This document shows, in pieces, positions 1 to 8,737 of a stretch of 14,206 bases of DNA. The notes under the pieces were generated by a model. The model made no database searches and had not been told where the DNA came from. It saw nothing but the letters and a program-made list of their open reading frames with translations. Position numbers and translations under genes: made by a program. This stretch comes from Tulasnella sp. 424 (lineage: Eukaryota; Basidiomycota; Agaricomycetes; Cantharellales; Tulasnellaceae). The stretch lies in NCBI GenBank assembly GCA_019633425.1, contig WSUB01000389.1:1-14206 (forward strand). Direction: 5' to 3'. The first letter of the stretch is position 1. Each line of letters begins with the position of its first letter.

Positions 1-39
1 AAGCACCTGCAATGAGGCAAAGCCGGTAGGGATGGTCGT

Positions 40-490
40 CCTAACACACCTCTCCACCGAAATGCCAGAATTGCTATGGGAGCGAGGAGCCAAATTTGTT
101 GCTGTGCAAGTGATGGAACACGGATTTGGAGGAAATTTACCAGTGAGGCCCAGGAACTTGAGGTGTTGTCCGGTGACAGAAAGGACCAATTCCCCAATCT
201 AAATCGAATGGCCGAGAGTGTCGGGCACGCTCCGGAACAGGAACCACCATTAAAGTGCAAAGCACGTAACGTCGGGAAGGGCGAAACATAATCACGATAA
301 AAATTCTCCGTTACCGTATACCACCTTCAATTCGGTGTCCAAGTGTCCTGTCCTTTATCATCCAGACTCTTTGCGAACACTCGACTACGGAAGGACTTCA
401 CAGGGGGAGCATAAGACTGCCAAAGCGTTCCCAAGATGGCCCATGTGCTGTCCCGAAATTACGAGGGAATCGTACTCGCAGGGAGGACTA
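40..490 (+). repeat. Dispersed repeat, copy A
   Basis: This is the first of three long copies of one non-coding repeat (copy B about 9990-10500, copy C about 10586-11120). Shared landmarks in order are CACCTCTCC (47-55), CCAGAATTGC (64-73), GAGCCAAATT (87-96), AGGCCCAGGAACTTGAGG (146-163), GCAAAGCACGTAA (257-269), CTTTATCATCCAGACTC (353-369), CACTCGACTACGG (379-391) and GTACTCGCAGGGAG (473-486). Similarity to B and C stops shortly after 486. No reading frame is conserved between the copies, so the short open frames here are probably chance. I do not recognise the family. It could be a non-autonomous transposon or an old LTR-like remnant. Confidence 0.7.
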
Positions 491-1041
491 ATGGCAGGCG
501 GTCTTTTTGCAACCTGGCTCCAAAGACAACTTTGCGGTAACAGTTCTCCGGGGTCGCCACAGGCACCAGCGCAGATGGGCAAGCGGCGACGAGGGATGAG
601 AATCACGCGCTTTGGTGGAGGAACCGGTATCACCAGGCGGCAGACCTCTGGGAAATAACCTACCAATCCTAAGTTAAATATCGTCCGCACCTGGAAGGGT
701 ATCCCGAGCATCTGTTGAATCGTAGAGTGGCCCAACATTAGGGTCCCAGACTAGCGCCCTGATCAGTGTATGAGTTGGACCCTCGACTTTCGTGCGCTTC
801 CCGCCACGTTGCTTGCACTTTTAGATCGCTAAAGGCTCGACTATGTTCTACCCGAATAACACGAAGTAACGACAAGTACAAAAATGCTCTGACAAATATC
901 GAAGGGGGTGTATGCAGACAAAAGAAATGAACTTGATGATGGTTTTAAAGGATGAAAGTGCATTGGATTAGAGGTTTTTTGCAAAAACGTGAATGTGATT
1001 AGCATATGAACGAAAGCGGTACATTGAATCCAAATCCCATA
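491..1041. other. Stretch without a recognisable gene
   Basis: No gene or conserved open frame was seen. The last part, AT-rich around 890-1010, is the 3' flank of the minus-strand Nox copy. The motif TATGAACGAAAG at 1005-1016 matches TATGCGAACGAAAGGACG near 11281 in the second block, so the duplicated block is continuous across this flank. Confidence 0.5.
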
Positions 1042-2796
1042 CCTTTACCGAAGAAGAACTTGGTACCCTTAGGATCGGTATATTTCTGAGCAATGAAAGG
1101 CATCGTTAATATTGGAACGAAACACGCCAAAGAAGACTTATCCTAACTCACGTGCTGGGAAGAACGAGGCGACCGCAGAAGAACACGCCGATGTCGATCT
1201 CTGAATGCCTATCAGCAACCTGGTAAAACCATCGCAGAAGAAGGGCCGAAGGTCAGTCGCGGATCGCAGTCGCCGAGCAAGAGAAAGGCTTACCCCGCTG
1301 AACACTCGCTCCCAATTCGGTCTTCCAAAGTGCGTAGGAGCCTTCAGACTCGTAATAGCATCCTTCTCCGCCCCCACATCCTGAACGACGATGTTATCAT
1401 CCTTCAACTAAGTAAATCGAAATCTCAATCCTTCCACCGACGTCTTTTTCCTCGATGGGAGGCAACAGACTGTGGAACCGTTCTGCCGAGCTGAAGTCGC
1501 GGATGACCCAGACGAAGTAGACCTCGGACAGACGAGTGGGCTTTTGAGGATGGAGACGAAAGAAGTCAGACCAATACCGGCGCTGAGGAAGGACGGTTTC
1601 GTACTGGACACGTAGCGGCTTGGGATCAGTATGTGTGACAAAAGGTATCAGGTTATTTTACGCACAATTAAAAAGTCCTCACTAGCGGCACTGAAGGGGC
1701 CGTCGACCATGACACGTGGCGAGACGCAACTGAGCGGCGGGTTGGCAACAGTTCCAATAATCTTTCCGCTCTTCTCATCATTGCCCTTCTTGCCCTTCTC
1801 GCTATCTAAGTCGCATCCAAGAGCCTTGGCAAGGGCGCCCGTGAAGTCTCCGACAATGCGAATGTGCACCGAGATGTAATCCTCTTCAGGAGCCGAGGTC
1901 AAGGTGAACGGATGCCACTGAAAGTACGAGACCTCGGAGCAGTTGAGAAAGATGTATTGACCGGCGGGAACTTTGGTCTTTCCTTCTTGATTTGGATTTA
2001 AATGACCTTGGAAGGAGGTTTGATGACCTCGGAGATGCAGGTGCGGTGACGGGATCGGACTTCGCGGAGGACGCGGAGGATGCGCTCGTAGATCCAGATG
2101 GGACCACCGACCAGCCAGTATTTCCAGAACGACGTCGATGGTGTTCCGGGAGTATTGGGAACTTCCGGGGTCGGGTTCTCTTAATTGATATAGTTTTCAA
2201 GGAGAACGGTAAGTCAGCCGTTGCTCTCAAGCCACGACAAAAAGAAAAAAAGCAGACGCACTGATTATGCAGAACATGCCACAGAGTTGCCAGCAGATGA
2301 AATGATGATGAAGAGATGGTGGATGTACCAGAAAGACTCGAAATGGGCGCTTCTCAATGGCGAACCAGATCATGACCCCAGGAGCAACGGTGATGACCCA
2401 TCCGGTGGCACCTGGACCAGTGAGGAAGTTGGCTTCAAGGAACAGGACGATGCGCTTGCTGGTGTTCTTGCTAGTTGCGATGGCCATACGAGCGAAATGA
2501 ACATGTGCGCGCTGATGTGGACAGCGCTAGAGAAGGCGATAGACCATCCGTTAGCTTGTGGGCGTGCAGGACCACCGCGGTTGTGCGAGGGATGGCTAGC
2601 GCCGGGAGCGGCGGGATCAGTCAGTCGGCATTGAAATACCATAGGTTAACTCACAGTATTCAAGACCGAAGGTCACACGCGTACGAGCGATGGTCAAGTT
2701 ATACTTCCGATAGTAGTTCATGAAGTTAAAAGCGAAAACGATGACGCGGAGGAACCCAGACGCCAGGTAGAGCTGACTGGCTTTGTAGTTGACCAT
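1042..2796 (-). pseudogene. NADPH oxidase (NoxA-type) pseudogene, copy 1
   Basis: This is a decayed copy of a fungal superoxide-producing NADPH oxidase, a membrane flavocytochrome that passes electrons from NADPH through FAD and two hemes to oxygen. Reading the minus strand, the likely start ATG is at 2796-2794 (MVNYKASQLYLASGFLRV), followed by the first membrane segment ending in TFGLEY and then a GTGAGT donor. Next come a membrane segment with VHISAH, FWYIHHLF (the second heme-histidine region), the FAD motif HPFTLTSAP (1888-1914), [20 protein letters not shown], the nucleotide motif AGIGLTSFVSILK (about 1550-1590), VQDVGAEKDAITSLKAPTHF, FGRPNWERVFSG (about 1299-1335), GVFFCG and the C-terminal KYTDPKGTKFFFGK. 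Breaks include loss of the segment between TM2 and TM3 (near 2561-2575), a 37-nt deletion at 1543/1544 that shifts the frame, and further small shifts. The usual C-terminal ENF-type ending is not seen after FFFGK. Confidence in the family is high. No working protein is expected. Confidence 0.88.
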
Positions 2797-3179
2797 TCGG
2801 TAATCCCATCGCTCCTTCAACCGTAATATATATCTTAAGCTTGGCATTACTTGTGGTTATCAGGGTGTCATTGACTTCTTGTCCCTTCGAATTTTGCATC
2901 GGGCCATGCAACCGCTGTCACTCGGTCTTGTTCCGATCGAGGTGCACTGCGTTGTGCCGTTGCCGAATGGAGATGTTCTTGTCAGGACCGAATTCCCTTC
3001 ACTAAAATCTATCCCCGGTGTTCGATCCGAGAGACTTGTCATCCTCATGTTGCTATCAACCGACCGGGCCCGGGGCGTGGACCATGACGGTTTTGTATGA
3101 ACGTATATAGATGAAAACGAAATTACGGATCTGACCCTGAAACTCGCTTACATAACGTAAGGAAACGTCCAGCCGGGTC
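2797..3179. promoter_or_regulatory. Divergent intergenic region, copy 1
   Basis: This lies between the minus-strand Nox copy and the plus-strand unknown gene. It matches about 13232-13560 in the second block. Shared landmarks are CGCTGTCACTCGGTCTTG (2912-2929), GTCAGGACCGAATTCCCTTC (2981-3000) and TGTTGCTATCAACCGACCG (3048-3066). In the intact ancestor it would have held the promoters of both genes. I see no convincing TATA box or operator. The short open frames here are not conserved between the copies. Confidence 0.45.
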
Positions 3180-3943
3180 ACAACGCAACGGGCGATCTCG
3201 ACTACATCAACCGCTTCAGTGAACCACCAACGTTACAACCCACCGCCGCCGCATCAGCAACGACACAGAAGACACAGTACCATCCACCAGATGACTTCAA
3301 CGACTCAAGAGCTCAATCCTGACGTCGCCCGGCTTCTAGGATATCTCATCACCAACCTCAATGTTACCGACACGCTTCACCATACCAAGGAGGAATTCAC
3401 TCGCGGGCGCCCTCAACACCTCGATTCCTCACTCTGTCCATAATAAGCGCCCCTTCCTAACTTTGCCTTCCATCCTACGTCCCACCGAGCATTAAAATGA
3501 ATGAATTTTCGATGAAGTGAATTGAAGAAAGCTGCGGAAAATTTCTCGACCTGGAGAGAGAGGGAACGTAGCGGCGCCGAAGCGTACCTCCCCAACCTCA
3601 GCGCGTCCAGAGCCGATTGCACCCCACCGTACAGCAACACCATGCACGGAGCGCAATTCATGGACGCCGCTCACTTCGCTCCACCCATCTTGCTCCTCGA
3701 TACGTTCGAGCGGTTCACGTTCGACCAGATATTTACTCCGTCAGATTTTGAAAGCGCGGATTTGGACTCGGAGGTTTAAGCGGAGGTGGAGAGAGAGTTT
3801 GAGGCGGAGCGTAGGACGCCTGCGGCCGACGAAGGGGAGGTTGATGTGGAGAGTCGCACTCAATCCGATGCCCCAGGGGGGTTTACTCGCTCGCGCACAG
3901 TACCTCCACGCTCAATCCGATACAGACGGAGAAGGTGAGAGTG
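3180..3943 (+). pseudogene. Broken copy of an unknown helical protein gene, copy 1
   Basis: I do not recognise the family. Comparison with the second copy at 13578 onward shows two conserved coding stretches. The first has TSTTQELNPDVARLLGYL and then TDTLHHTKEEFTR (about 3290-3400). The second has FSTWRERERSGAEAYLPNL (about 3543-3600) and then SADLDSEV. Both look helical and charged. Several breaks are visible. The start region found in copy 2 is missing near 3163-3185. About five extra bases near 3274-3280 shift the frame. Stop codons replace the copy 2 stretch LKEWLFDEL (about 3493-3525). A TAA at 3777-3779 interrupts the frame, which then reads on as AEVEREFEAERRTPAADEG up to a stop at about 3943. 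This is a pseudogene of a hypothetical protein. Confidence 0.6.
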
Positions 3944-3962
3944 ACAATAATCATAATCGGAC

Positions 3963-4651
3963 ATGGGAGGCGGACCTCTCGAGGATGGTTGCGCTGCGGA
4001 AACGCGAACTCGGGCACTTTTCGCGGATGGAGACGGTTCCACCCTAATCAACATCAACATCACCTCCCCACTCATCATCTTCATCATCATCAAAACAATA
4101 ACCCGGATTACGAATCCTTGGAACACAGGTGCCAAAACCGCTTCGTCCGACGTCGGTCCTCTATCCTCCTCTTCGGCATTCCCTCCAACAACCGCAACCG
4201 CATCGTCCGACCCGAACCCACCTGCGACCGGCTCACCTTCAGACGCAGCGATAGACCTAGCAAGCCTTCTCGACCCGCTCCACTTCCCTTCACTCCTCTT
4301 CCTCGCCTTGTCGACCTTACCTGAAATCAAACCCCGAATCGTCGCCAAGATAAATTCTAGATCTTACCAGCTGCGTTCACTTTACTGCGTCGTTCGGACG
4401 ATTTGGACGAAAGGTTGGCCGCGGGTGTGGGTGGTCAGAAGCGGTCTGGCGAGTCGGCGATGGCGGTTTTGGACGAGAAGCGCGGGTTGGTGGTTGAGGA
4501 TGAAAGGGAGGAAGCTGATGGGCGTGGTGGTGGTGATGGCAGACCGGCGGCTATCATGTTGTATTTGCCTGCTGTTGAGGCGATCGCTGCTGCCGCTGAT
4601 GCGTTAGGGCTTTGGGCCGGTGTGACGGTTAATGGTGAGCTGGGCTCTTGA
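3963..4651 (+). pseudogene. Hypothetical coding remnant, Ser/Pro-rich then acidic
   Basis: No family is recognised. Around 4124-4360 one frame reads a low-complexity Ser/Thr/Pro/Ala linker (for example SSSSAFPPTTATASSDPNPP), then a hydrophobic stretch LASLLDPLHFPSLLFLALS and PEIKPRIVAKIN. From about 4372 a different frame takes over: LPAAFTLLRRSDDLDERL, then an acidic, Gly-rich stretch (VVEDEREEADGRGGG), then MLYLPAVEAIAAAADALGLW, ending at TGA 4649-4651. Codon use and hydrophobic periodicity look coding in both parts. I found no clear intron between them, so a small indel near 4350-4375 is likely. This may be the 3' portion of the gene at 3180-3943, since strand and spacing fit, but the second copy runs off the window before this part and cannot confirm it. 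Confidence 0.4.
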
Positions 4652-4690
4652 CTTTGCGATCTTTATGAGCGCTTCCCCTAGGTTCACACG

Positions 4691-4736
4691 TAAGCCCCCG
4701 CTCCGGAGGCGGAGCACCTTCGCTAGAAGGGGCTTA
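4691..4736. repeat. Nested inverted repeat, three-stem fold
   Basis: The outer arms TAAGCCCC (4691-4698) and GGGGCTTA (4729-4736) pair perfectly. Inside, GCTCCG (4700-4705) pairs with CGGAGC (4710-4715) over a 4-base loop, and CCTTC (4717-4721) can pair with GAAGG (4726-4730), sharing two bases with the outer arm. The result resembles a three-way junction. It has no tRNA T-loop or anticodon arm, so it is not called a tRNA. It could be the tip of a small mobile element or a structured RNA. Confidence 0.5.
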
Positions 4737-4928
4737 GGACAAGGTGCGCGCGTCGAGGACCGGATTCCTTCCTCACCACCACCTTGATCCAGCTCGATGT
4801 ATTAGTAGAAGCTGTTTTAGATCCCTTTTTGAGCATCCATGTCAACTCTTAAGGCAAAAGGCACTACATTAATGGAAATAGCCGTGCCATAAGACGTCAC
4901 CATCCCGACCCTCACGATTTTCCTTCAT

Positions 4929-4965
4929 AGCTCTCCCCCCGGACACAACATCGAGGGGGAGAGCT
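4929..4965. repeat. 11-bp perfect hairpin
   Basis: AGCTCTCCCCC (4929-4939) and GGGGGAGAGCT (4955-4965) are exact reverse complements around a 15-base loop. It lies about 80 bases upstream of the DUF6589-type start codon. Its role is unknown: it could be a transposon end, a leader hairpin, or chance in a GC-rich tract. Confidence 0.55.
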
Positions 4966-5047
4966 CGGATTTAGATACAATACGATACCTTCAGCTTCCA
5001 TCTCAAATTTCGTGGCTCAAGAATGATTCTGTGGAGAGCTATTGCGG

Positions 5048-6997
5048 ATGCAATCCCCTCCGGGGGGTGAGCGCCACATTGAGCTCCCACGCTTCCTTGC
5101 CAGCCGCTTCACTACCACGTCCCCCCTTTCCCCAATGACTGATGACAAGCTCGACTACGATAGTGACTTCTGGGAGTCTCTACTACCCGTAGATGTCAAA
5201 ACAGTATGCCTCGACCCCAAGAACATTACGGCCCGAATCCATCTTATCATTTCCCTCATACTCTACCTGGCGGTGCCGCTGAAACAGCTGCTCCACTACC
5301 TCTTTTCAAGCGCCAACCACCAAGTTGCACTCTCAGCCGGCAAGTTCATATCTCGCCGTGATGAGCAGCAGATCCCTTTTGGGCCTTCCGACCTCTATCA
5401 GCTCTGGTACATCCGCTACCCCAAATGCCGCGACAACTTGGCGGAACTCGTAATTAGGCCTTCCGCCCAAAGCATAGTCCTCGCGGAGAGCGATAGGGCA
5501 ATATCTGACCCGAAGCTCAAGATCACATTGTCCGACCTTACGGTGGATAGTGTCCGTGAGCTCCTGGCTCCGTCGGGTCTTGAGCAAAGGTATCGCCAGC
5601 ACATGCTGTTTTTCTTCAATCTGCTCGAGACTTTCACCAAGTCTCCCGATCGATATCAAAAACGAAAGGGCTCCAAGTCTACAGCTGATGAAGAGGAATC
5701 AGACTATGATTCAGGCCAGGAGGATGGGCTTGGGAGGGATGCTCCAACGGCGGAGGAGGACGGTGCGGCGGGCGGACCACCCTCCGATCGTGCCACAGTG
5801 GTGAGATCTCCTTCAGAGCTTGATTATAAACACTACATTGCTAATTCGTAACTTTTAGGCCATTGTATATGTCATATCTACCTTACTGTACTTGCGGAAC
5901 CGAGCAACAAACATCCTGCCTCTGATCATCGGGCTTTTTCTTAGAGTGGGCGGTGCAAGCTCTCGTGTAATAGCCACCTTGAACCAGCTCGGCACTTCCG
6001 TGTCTGCGAAAACAATCGACCGCATTAAAGTTCTCATTTCCGAAGATGCAGGCAAACGAGCCAAGGACCTTTTCCGCAGTAATCGCCTATTCTCCATCAT
6101 CTTCGATAACATCAACATTTACGTACGGAAGTCAGAACAGCGCGTGGATAACCAGAACACAATGATCCATGCCACCAACATCGCGCTGCTTGCACTACCT
6201 CCCGAAGCAGCTCCGGCGGGGGAAGACCTTAATGCGAAGCTGGCAATGCGAGGGAAGCGAGGAGAGGAGAGGAATGGAGATTGCATCCGTCTGACGAAAG
6301 ACGACCAGGAGCACTATCAGAAGGCATTCACTGTCATCATTGCTCAAATGCTTTGCGCATACTGGCCAGGACGGGAGCGGTGGAAGAATGTCAGAGATAT
6401 GGAGAAGACGGTAGCATCCATGTCACCAGGCATCCGACCACTCAAGGCTCACAAGACCGAGACGTTCCCAATGGGCGTAGTAGACGTTGACGAAGGATCC
6501 AAGAAGGGAGTGATTCGCGTTCTTGAAGAAATCCAGAAGATGTCGTCACCTCGGAGGCTGATTTCACGAAGAAAGTCCGCATTGTCAAGGGAGATCTGGG
6601 AACCGTTCGACTGTTGCGTAGTGCAAGGCGTGACAGGGCCGATGATGTTGGTCCTATGGAGCAGCTGTCATATATCCAGGAGCTTAGCGAGCTCTTTCAC
6701 TGGGCCCTCAACGCCACCCACATGCTAATGCGTGTCCACCTTGGCAACGCTGTTCAGGACCCGGGCTCACTTTCCAACCACAAAGACCTCTTGGGCCGGG
6801 TGTGGGATGTTAATAAGCCAAATTATGTGGCGGCAAAGGCTCTTCTCCGTCACTCCTTGATTGCACGGCTTCTCCACATCGTCGCGCTGGGCGGAGGTGC
6901 TTGCCCCGGAGCTAAGGGGTTTACATCCGTGAGCCTACGCTTCCCCCCGTTCTTTGTTTGTTTGTGTGTGTGTGTCTGTTTCCAGTCGCCACTATAG
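5048..6997 (+). pseudogene. DUF6589-type protein gene, frameshifted and truncated
   Basis: This belongs to the large basidiomycete family I know as DUF6589, whose function is unproven and whose members are often multicopy. The first ATG is 5048; ATG 5135 (MTDDKLDYDSDFWESLL) is an alternative. Exon 1 (5048-5800) gives 251 residues with the typical N-terminal region and an acidic linker (ADEEESDYDSGQEDG). The 58-nt intron (5801-5858, GTGAGA, CTAAT, TTTTAG) restores frame to AIVYVISTLLYLRNRATN. Core motifs follow: NILPLIIGLFLRVGG, FDNINIYVRKSEQRVDN (first Asp near residue 334), KVRIVKGDLGTVRLL, then DPGSLSNHKDLLGR with KPNYVAAKALLRHS. The frame changes near 6534-6544 with no splice signals, consistent with loss of one base after LEEIQK. 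The product then stops at TAG 6995-6997, well short of a typical family C-terminus. A possible intron at 6929-6985 still leads to the same stop. The gene is probably dead. Confidence 0.75.
5801..5858 (+). other. Spliceosomal intron in the DUF6589-type gene
   Basis: The donor is GTGAGA, a CTAAT branch-like site lies at 5841-5845, and the acceptor is CTTTTAG ending at 5858. Its length is 58 nt, phase 0. It contains an in-frame TAA (5849-5851), and removing it joins two frames that both match the family. Confidence 0.85.
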
Positions 6998-7026
6998 TTT
7001 CCCTGCTGAGATGTTGACCACTTGAT

Positions 7027-7032
7027 AATAAA
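7027..7032 (+). terminator. Possible polyadenylation signal, plus strand
   Basis: AATAAA lies 30 bases after the TAG of the DUF6589-type gene, followed by a T-rich, GTATGTATGT stretch. Position and context fit a 3' processing signal, but the motif is short and fungal signals are loose. Confidence 0.4.
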
Positions 7033-7062
7033 TTTTGTTTGTATGTATGTCTTGGGAATCAC

Positions 7063-7068
7063 TTTATT
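7063..7068 (-). terminator. Possible polyadenylation signal, minus strand
   Basis: TTTATT on the plus strand reads AATAAA on the minus strand, about 200 bases beyond the stop of the convergent winged-helix-like gene. The AT-rich stretch at 7139-7157 is an alternative site. Confidence 0.35.
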
Positions 7069-7264
7069 GATCGTTCTAGAGGCGCATGATCATGACGGAC
7101 GGAAAGACTAGGTAAATCGAACAACGTGATCTTTCGTGAATAAATAAAAAACAAGAATTACAAGCACATAAACCGACTCCGATAATAAGGCATAGATGAT
7201 TTAGACCAATGAGTTTCCCGTACATCCACGGCCCACTCATAATTTCCAAGGCTTCCAGTCTCCG

Positions 7265-8108
7265 CTATGGGTCATATCGCGCAAGCGGTTGATCTCCTGC
7301 GGCCATGAGTTCATGTTGTGTGGGTCCAATGTAGCTTAATTCCGTCCTGACCGATGAACGGAGATCTCCTGTTATCTTCGCTAAAGCCACGTTGTGACCT
7401 GTTGAGGGGAGTCGTCACATGTCCGGCGTCTCCCCGAAGAAGCAAGCTTTGTGGGGTCGATCTTACCAAATTCGTCGTTTTCTAGAACGGTGCGAATAGC
7501 TGATCCGCCCAATCTCTGCCTTGTATCTCAGTTGATGATGAAATTGAAACCAATGTAAAGATACTCACAGATATGCTTCTACCTCCGCTTCCGTCATTAC
7601 CGGCGGAGGCTCACTCGGTGGTGTAGCTGGTAACAGGATAGATGTTCGGACCAGGGGTTTCCCTGTCAAGCGCCAGTTGCCAGACCTGCGATCATATATA
7701 AAGGCTGGGGAGCTCGATAGAATCCAACGAATGTTGCGCTTGAACGGGGCGGTTAGCTCAGTGTATCGTAGGAGCGTGACCGCAGACGACGCCTACTTGA
7801 GCAGTGAGTCTCTTGTTCGTTCCGCGACACTTTTCTATCCTCCATGGTTGATGTTCCTCAATGGAAGCGCATATTTGCTCCACTGTGAGGGGATACGGTG
7901 TCACGTGTTGCAATGCACCTCTACAAGCGAACGCCGAGCATGACGATACACGTTAAATAAATAAACATGCATGTCCATAAGGAGGCGGCGGCACTCACGC
8001 AATAAACCATATCATATCCTTCAGCCCGCCTTTCTTTTGAAACACGGAGTTGCGGATGCTGGGGACTGAAAATGGTTCGTCTCGTCGCAATTGATTTGGA
8101 GTAATCAT
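7265..8108 (-). CDS. Five-exon gene, small winged-helix-like protein
   Basis: This is the best-preserved gene of the window. On the minus strand the exons are 8108-7999, 7920-7797, 7738-7569, 7519-7467 and 7398-7265 (stop TAG). They total 591 nt and join in frame to 196 residues. The introns are 78, 58, 49 and 68 nt. Three donors are consensus-like (GTGAGT, GTGAGT, GTAAGA) and one is GTAGGC. Intron 2 has CTAAC ten bases before its AAG acceptor. Residues about 30-100 read DMIWFIAGALQHV, LTVEQICASIEEHQPWRI, NIRWILSSSPAFIYD and SGNWRLTGKP. A helix-helix-recognition helix followed by an aromatic, Gly-Asn-Trp wing is reminiscent of winged-helix or forkhead domains; that is inference from pattern, not a search. 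A Pro-rich linker and a charged C-terminal tail follow. A TATA box lies about 112 bases upstream of the ATG. Function is unknown, possibly DNA binding in the nucleus. The 5' part is duplicated at 9004-9677. Confidence 0.7.
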
Positions 8109-8436
8109 TCCCGCACAAAGGTAGACAGAAAGAGGCTTATGAGTGAAGGGACCAGGGAGGATGGTGCAATATAATGAGTGGTATGCAGTGGGAGGAACAG
8201 TTGCAACGAGTGATTCCAATTATATACTGGATGCAGGCGTTCAGTTGTCACCTTTTCCGAGAGAAAAGAATGTTTGGACTTAGGTGGCCGATTCACGCCT
8301 CGCTTGATCATTCAACGAGATCCCATCACAATTTGTAACTTGTTCAATCTCACTCATTAGCCTATGAGGTATTCTGCAGCTCAGCCGTGCTTTAATTCCG
8401 CAATTTTGCCCTACCATAGAAACGAAAAGCAATTCT
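7751..8436. repeat. Direct duplicate R1 (promoter and 5' exons)
   Basis: This aligns along its length with 9004-9677 in the same orientation. It spans the upstream region, TATA box, leader, exon 1, intron 1, exon 2 and most of intron 2 of the minus-strand gene. Similarity begins at GGTTAGCTC (7751), just beside the intron 2 branch site, and runs through CTACCATAG and GAACGAAAAGCAATTCT, entering the foldback element at 8427. Roughly four in five bases match by eye. Confidence 0.85.
8220..8227 (-). promoter_or_regulatory. TATA box of the winged-helix-like gene
   Basis: The minus strand reads GTATATAATTGG here. It is followed by a pyrimidine-rich leader (CTGTTCCTCCCACTGC and CTCTTTCTGTCTACC) before the ATG at 8108. 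The same TATA, spacing and leader are kept in the duplicate (TATA near 9480-9486, ATG at 9366), which supports a functional core promoter. Confidence 0.6.
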
Positions 8437-8737
8437 GGAATCTCGGTGGGGGGAGGTGACGACATGGAGGTATATAGGACGATCCAAGGGTTTTGGTTTC
8501 GGTGGCTGTGCTGACAAATCCCATATCAGGACACCTCGCGTCTCGTGTGCCAGTCCCAGCATGCGAGACGCGAGGTCCATGTCCTGATTCGCGTCTCGTG
8601 TGCCAGTCCCAGCACGCGAGACGCGAGGTCCATGTCCTGATATGGGACTTGTCAGCGCAGCCACCGAATGCAAAACCCTTGGATCGTCCTATATACCTCC
8701 ATGTCGTCACCTCCCCACCGAGATTCCAGAATTGCTT
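8427..8737. mobile_element. Foldback (MITE-like) element with long inverted arms
   Basis: The left arm (8427-8532) and right arm (8633-8737), each about 105 bases, are near-perfect inverted repeats from AAGCAATTCTGGAATCTCGG inward to ATCCCATATCAGGACA. Each arm carries a TATATAGGACGATCC motif. The centre is two direct units of about 50 bases (8538-8587 and 8591-8640), each itself a hairpin: CCTCGCGTCTCG (8534-8545) pairs with CGAGACGCGAGG (8564-8575), and the second unit does the same around GTGCCAGTCCCAGC. No transposase is encoded; the open frames through it simply reflect the palindrome. The outer ends share sequence with the dispersed repeat (CACCTCNCCACCGA and CCAGAATTGCT), so it may belong to that family. 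I could not define a target-site duplication. Confidence 0.75.

Larger units (their letters stand above)
4652..5047. other. Intergenic stretch with two hairpins
   Basis: No gene was seen. It holds a compact multi-stem inverted repeat at 4691-4736 and an 11-bp perfect hairpin at 4929-4965, described separately. It ends at the start of the DUF6589-type gene. No TATA box is obvious. Confidence 0.5.

Noticed and set aside
385..738. Open frames on both strands of copy A
   Set aside because: The corresponding frames are broken in copies B and C, so there is no sign of selection for protein.
2221..2642. Plus-strand open frame of 137 codons over the first Nox copy
   Set aside because: It is antisense to the recognisable Nox sequence on the minus strand and is not kept in the second copy.
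3860..4348. 162-codon minus-strand open frame opposite the Ser/Pro-rich remnant
   Set aside because: It is the antisense of a low-complexity coding-like stretch; its composition and repeats (Met-rich run) look like a shadow.
6962..6975. GT-rich microsatellite near the end of the DUF6589-type gene
   Set aside because: It is a short TTGTGTGTGTGTGTCTG tract within a probable intron or 3' region; ordinary simple repeat.
6929..6985. Second intron in the DUF6589-type gene (GTGAGC to TTTCCAG)
   Set aside because: The splice signals are plausible, but the same TAG follows either way, so the sequence cannot show whether it is used; it is mentioned in the gene entry only.
7751..7768. GGTTAGCTCAGTGTATCG looks like a tRNA or Pol III A box, with GGTTCGTCTC near 8073 as a B box
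   Set aside because: The two motifs are over 300 bases apart, no cloverleaf can be drawn, and the stretch lies in intron 2 of the minus-strand gene.
8534..8628. Two spaced repeats that might suggest a CRISPR array
   Set aside because: There are only two units, each is an internal hairpin, and they sit inside a eukaryotic foldback element.
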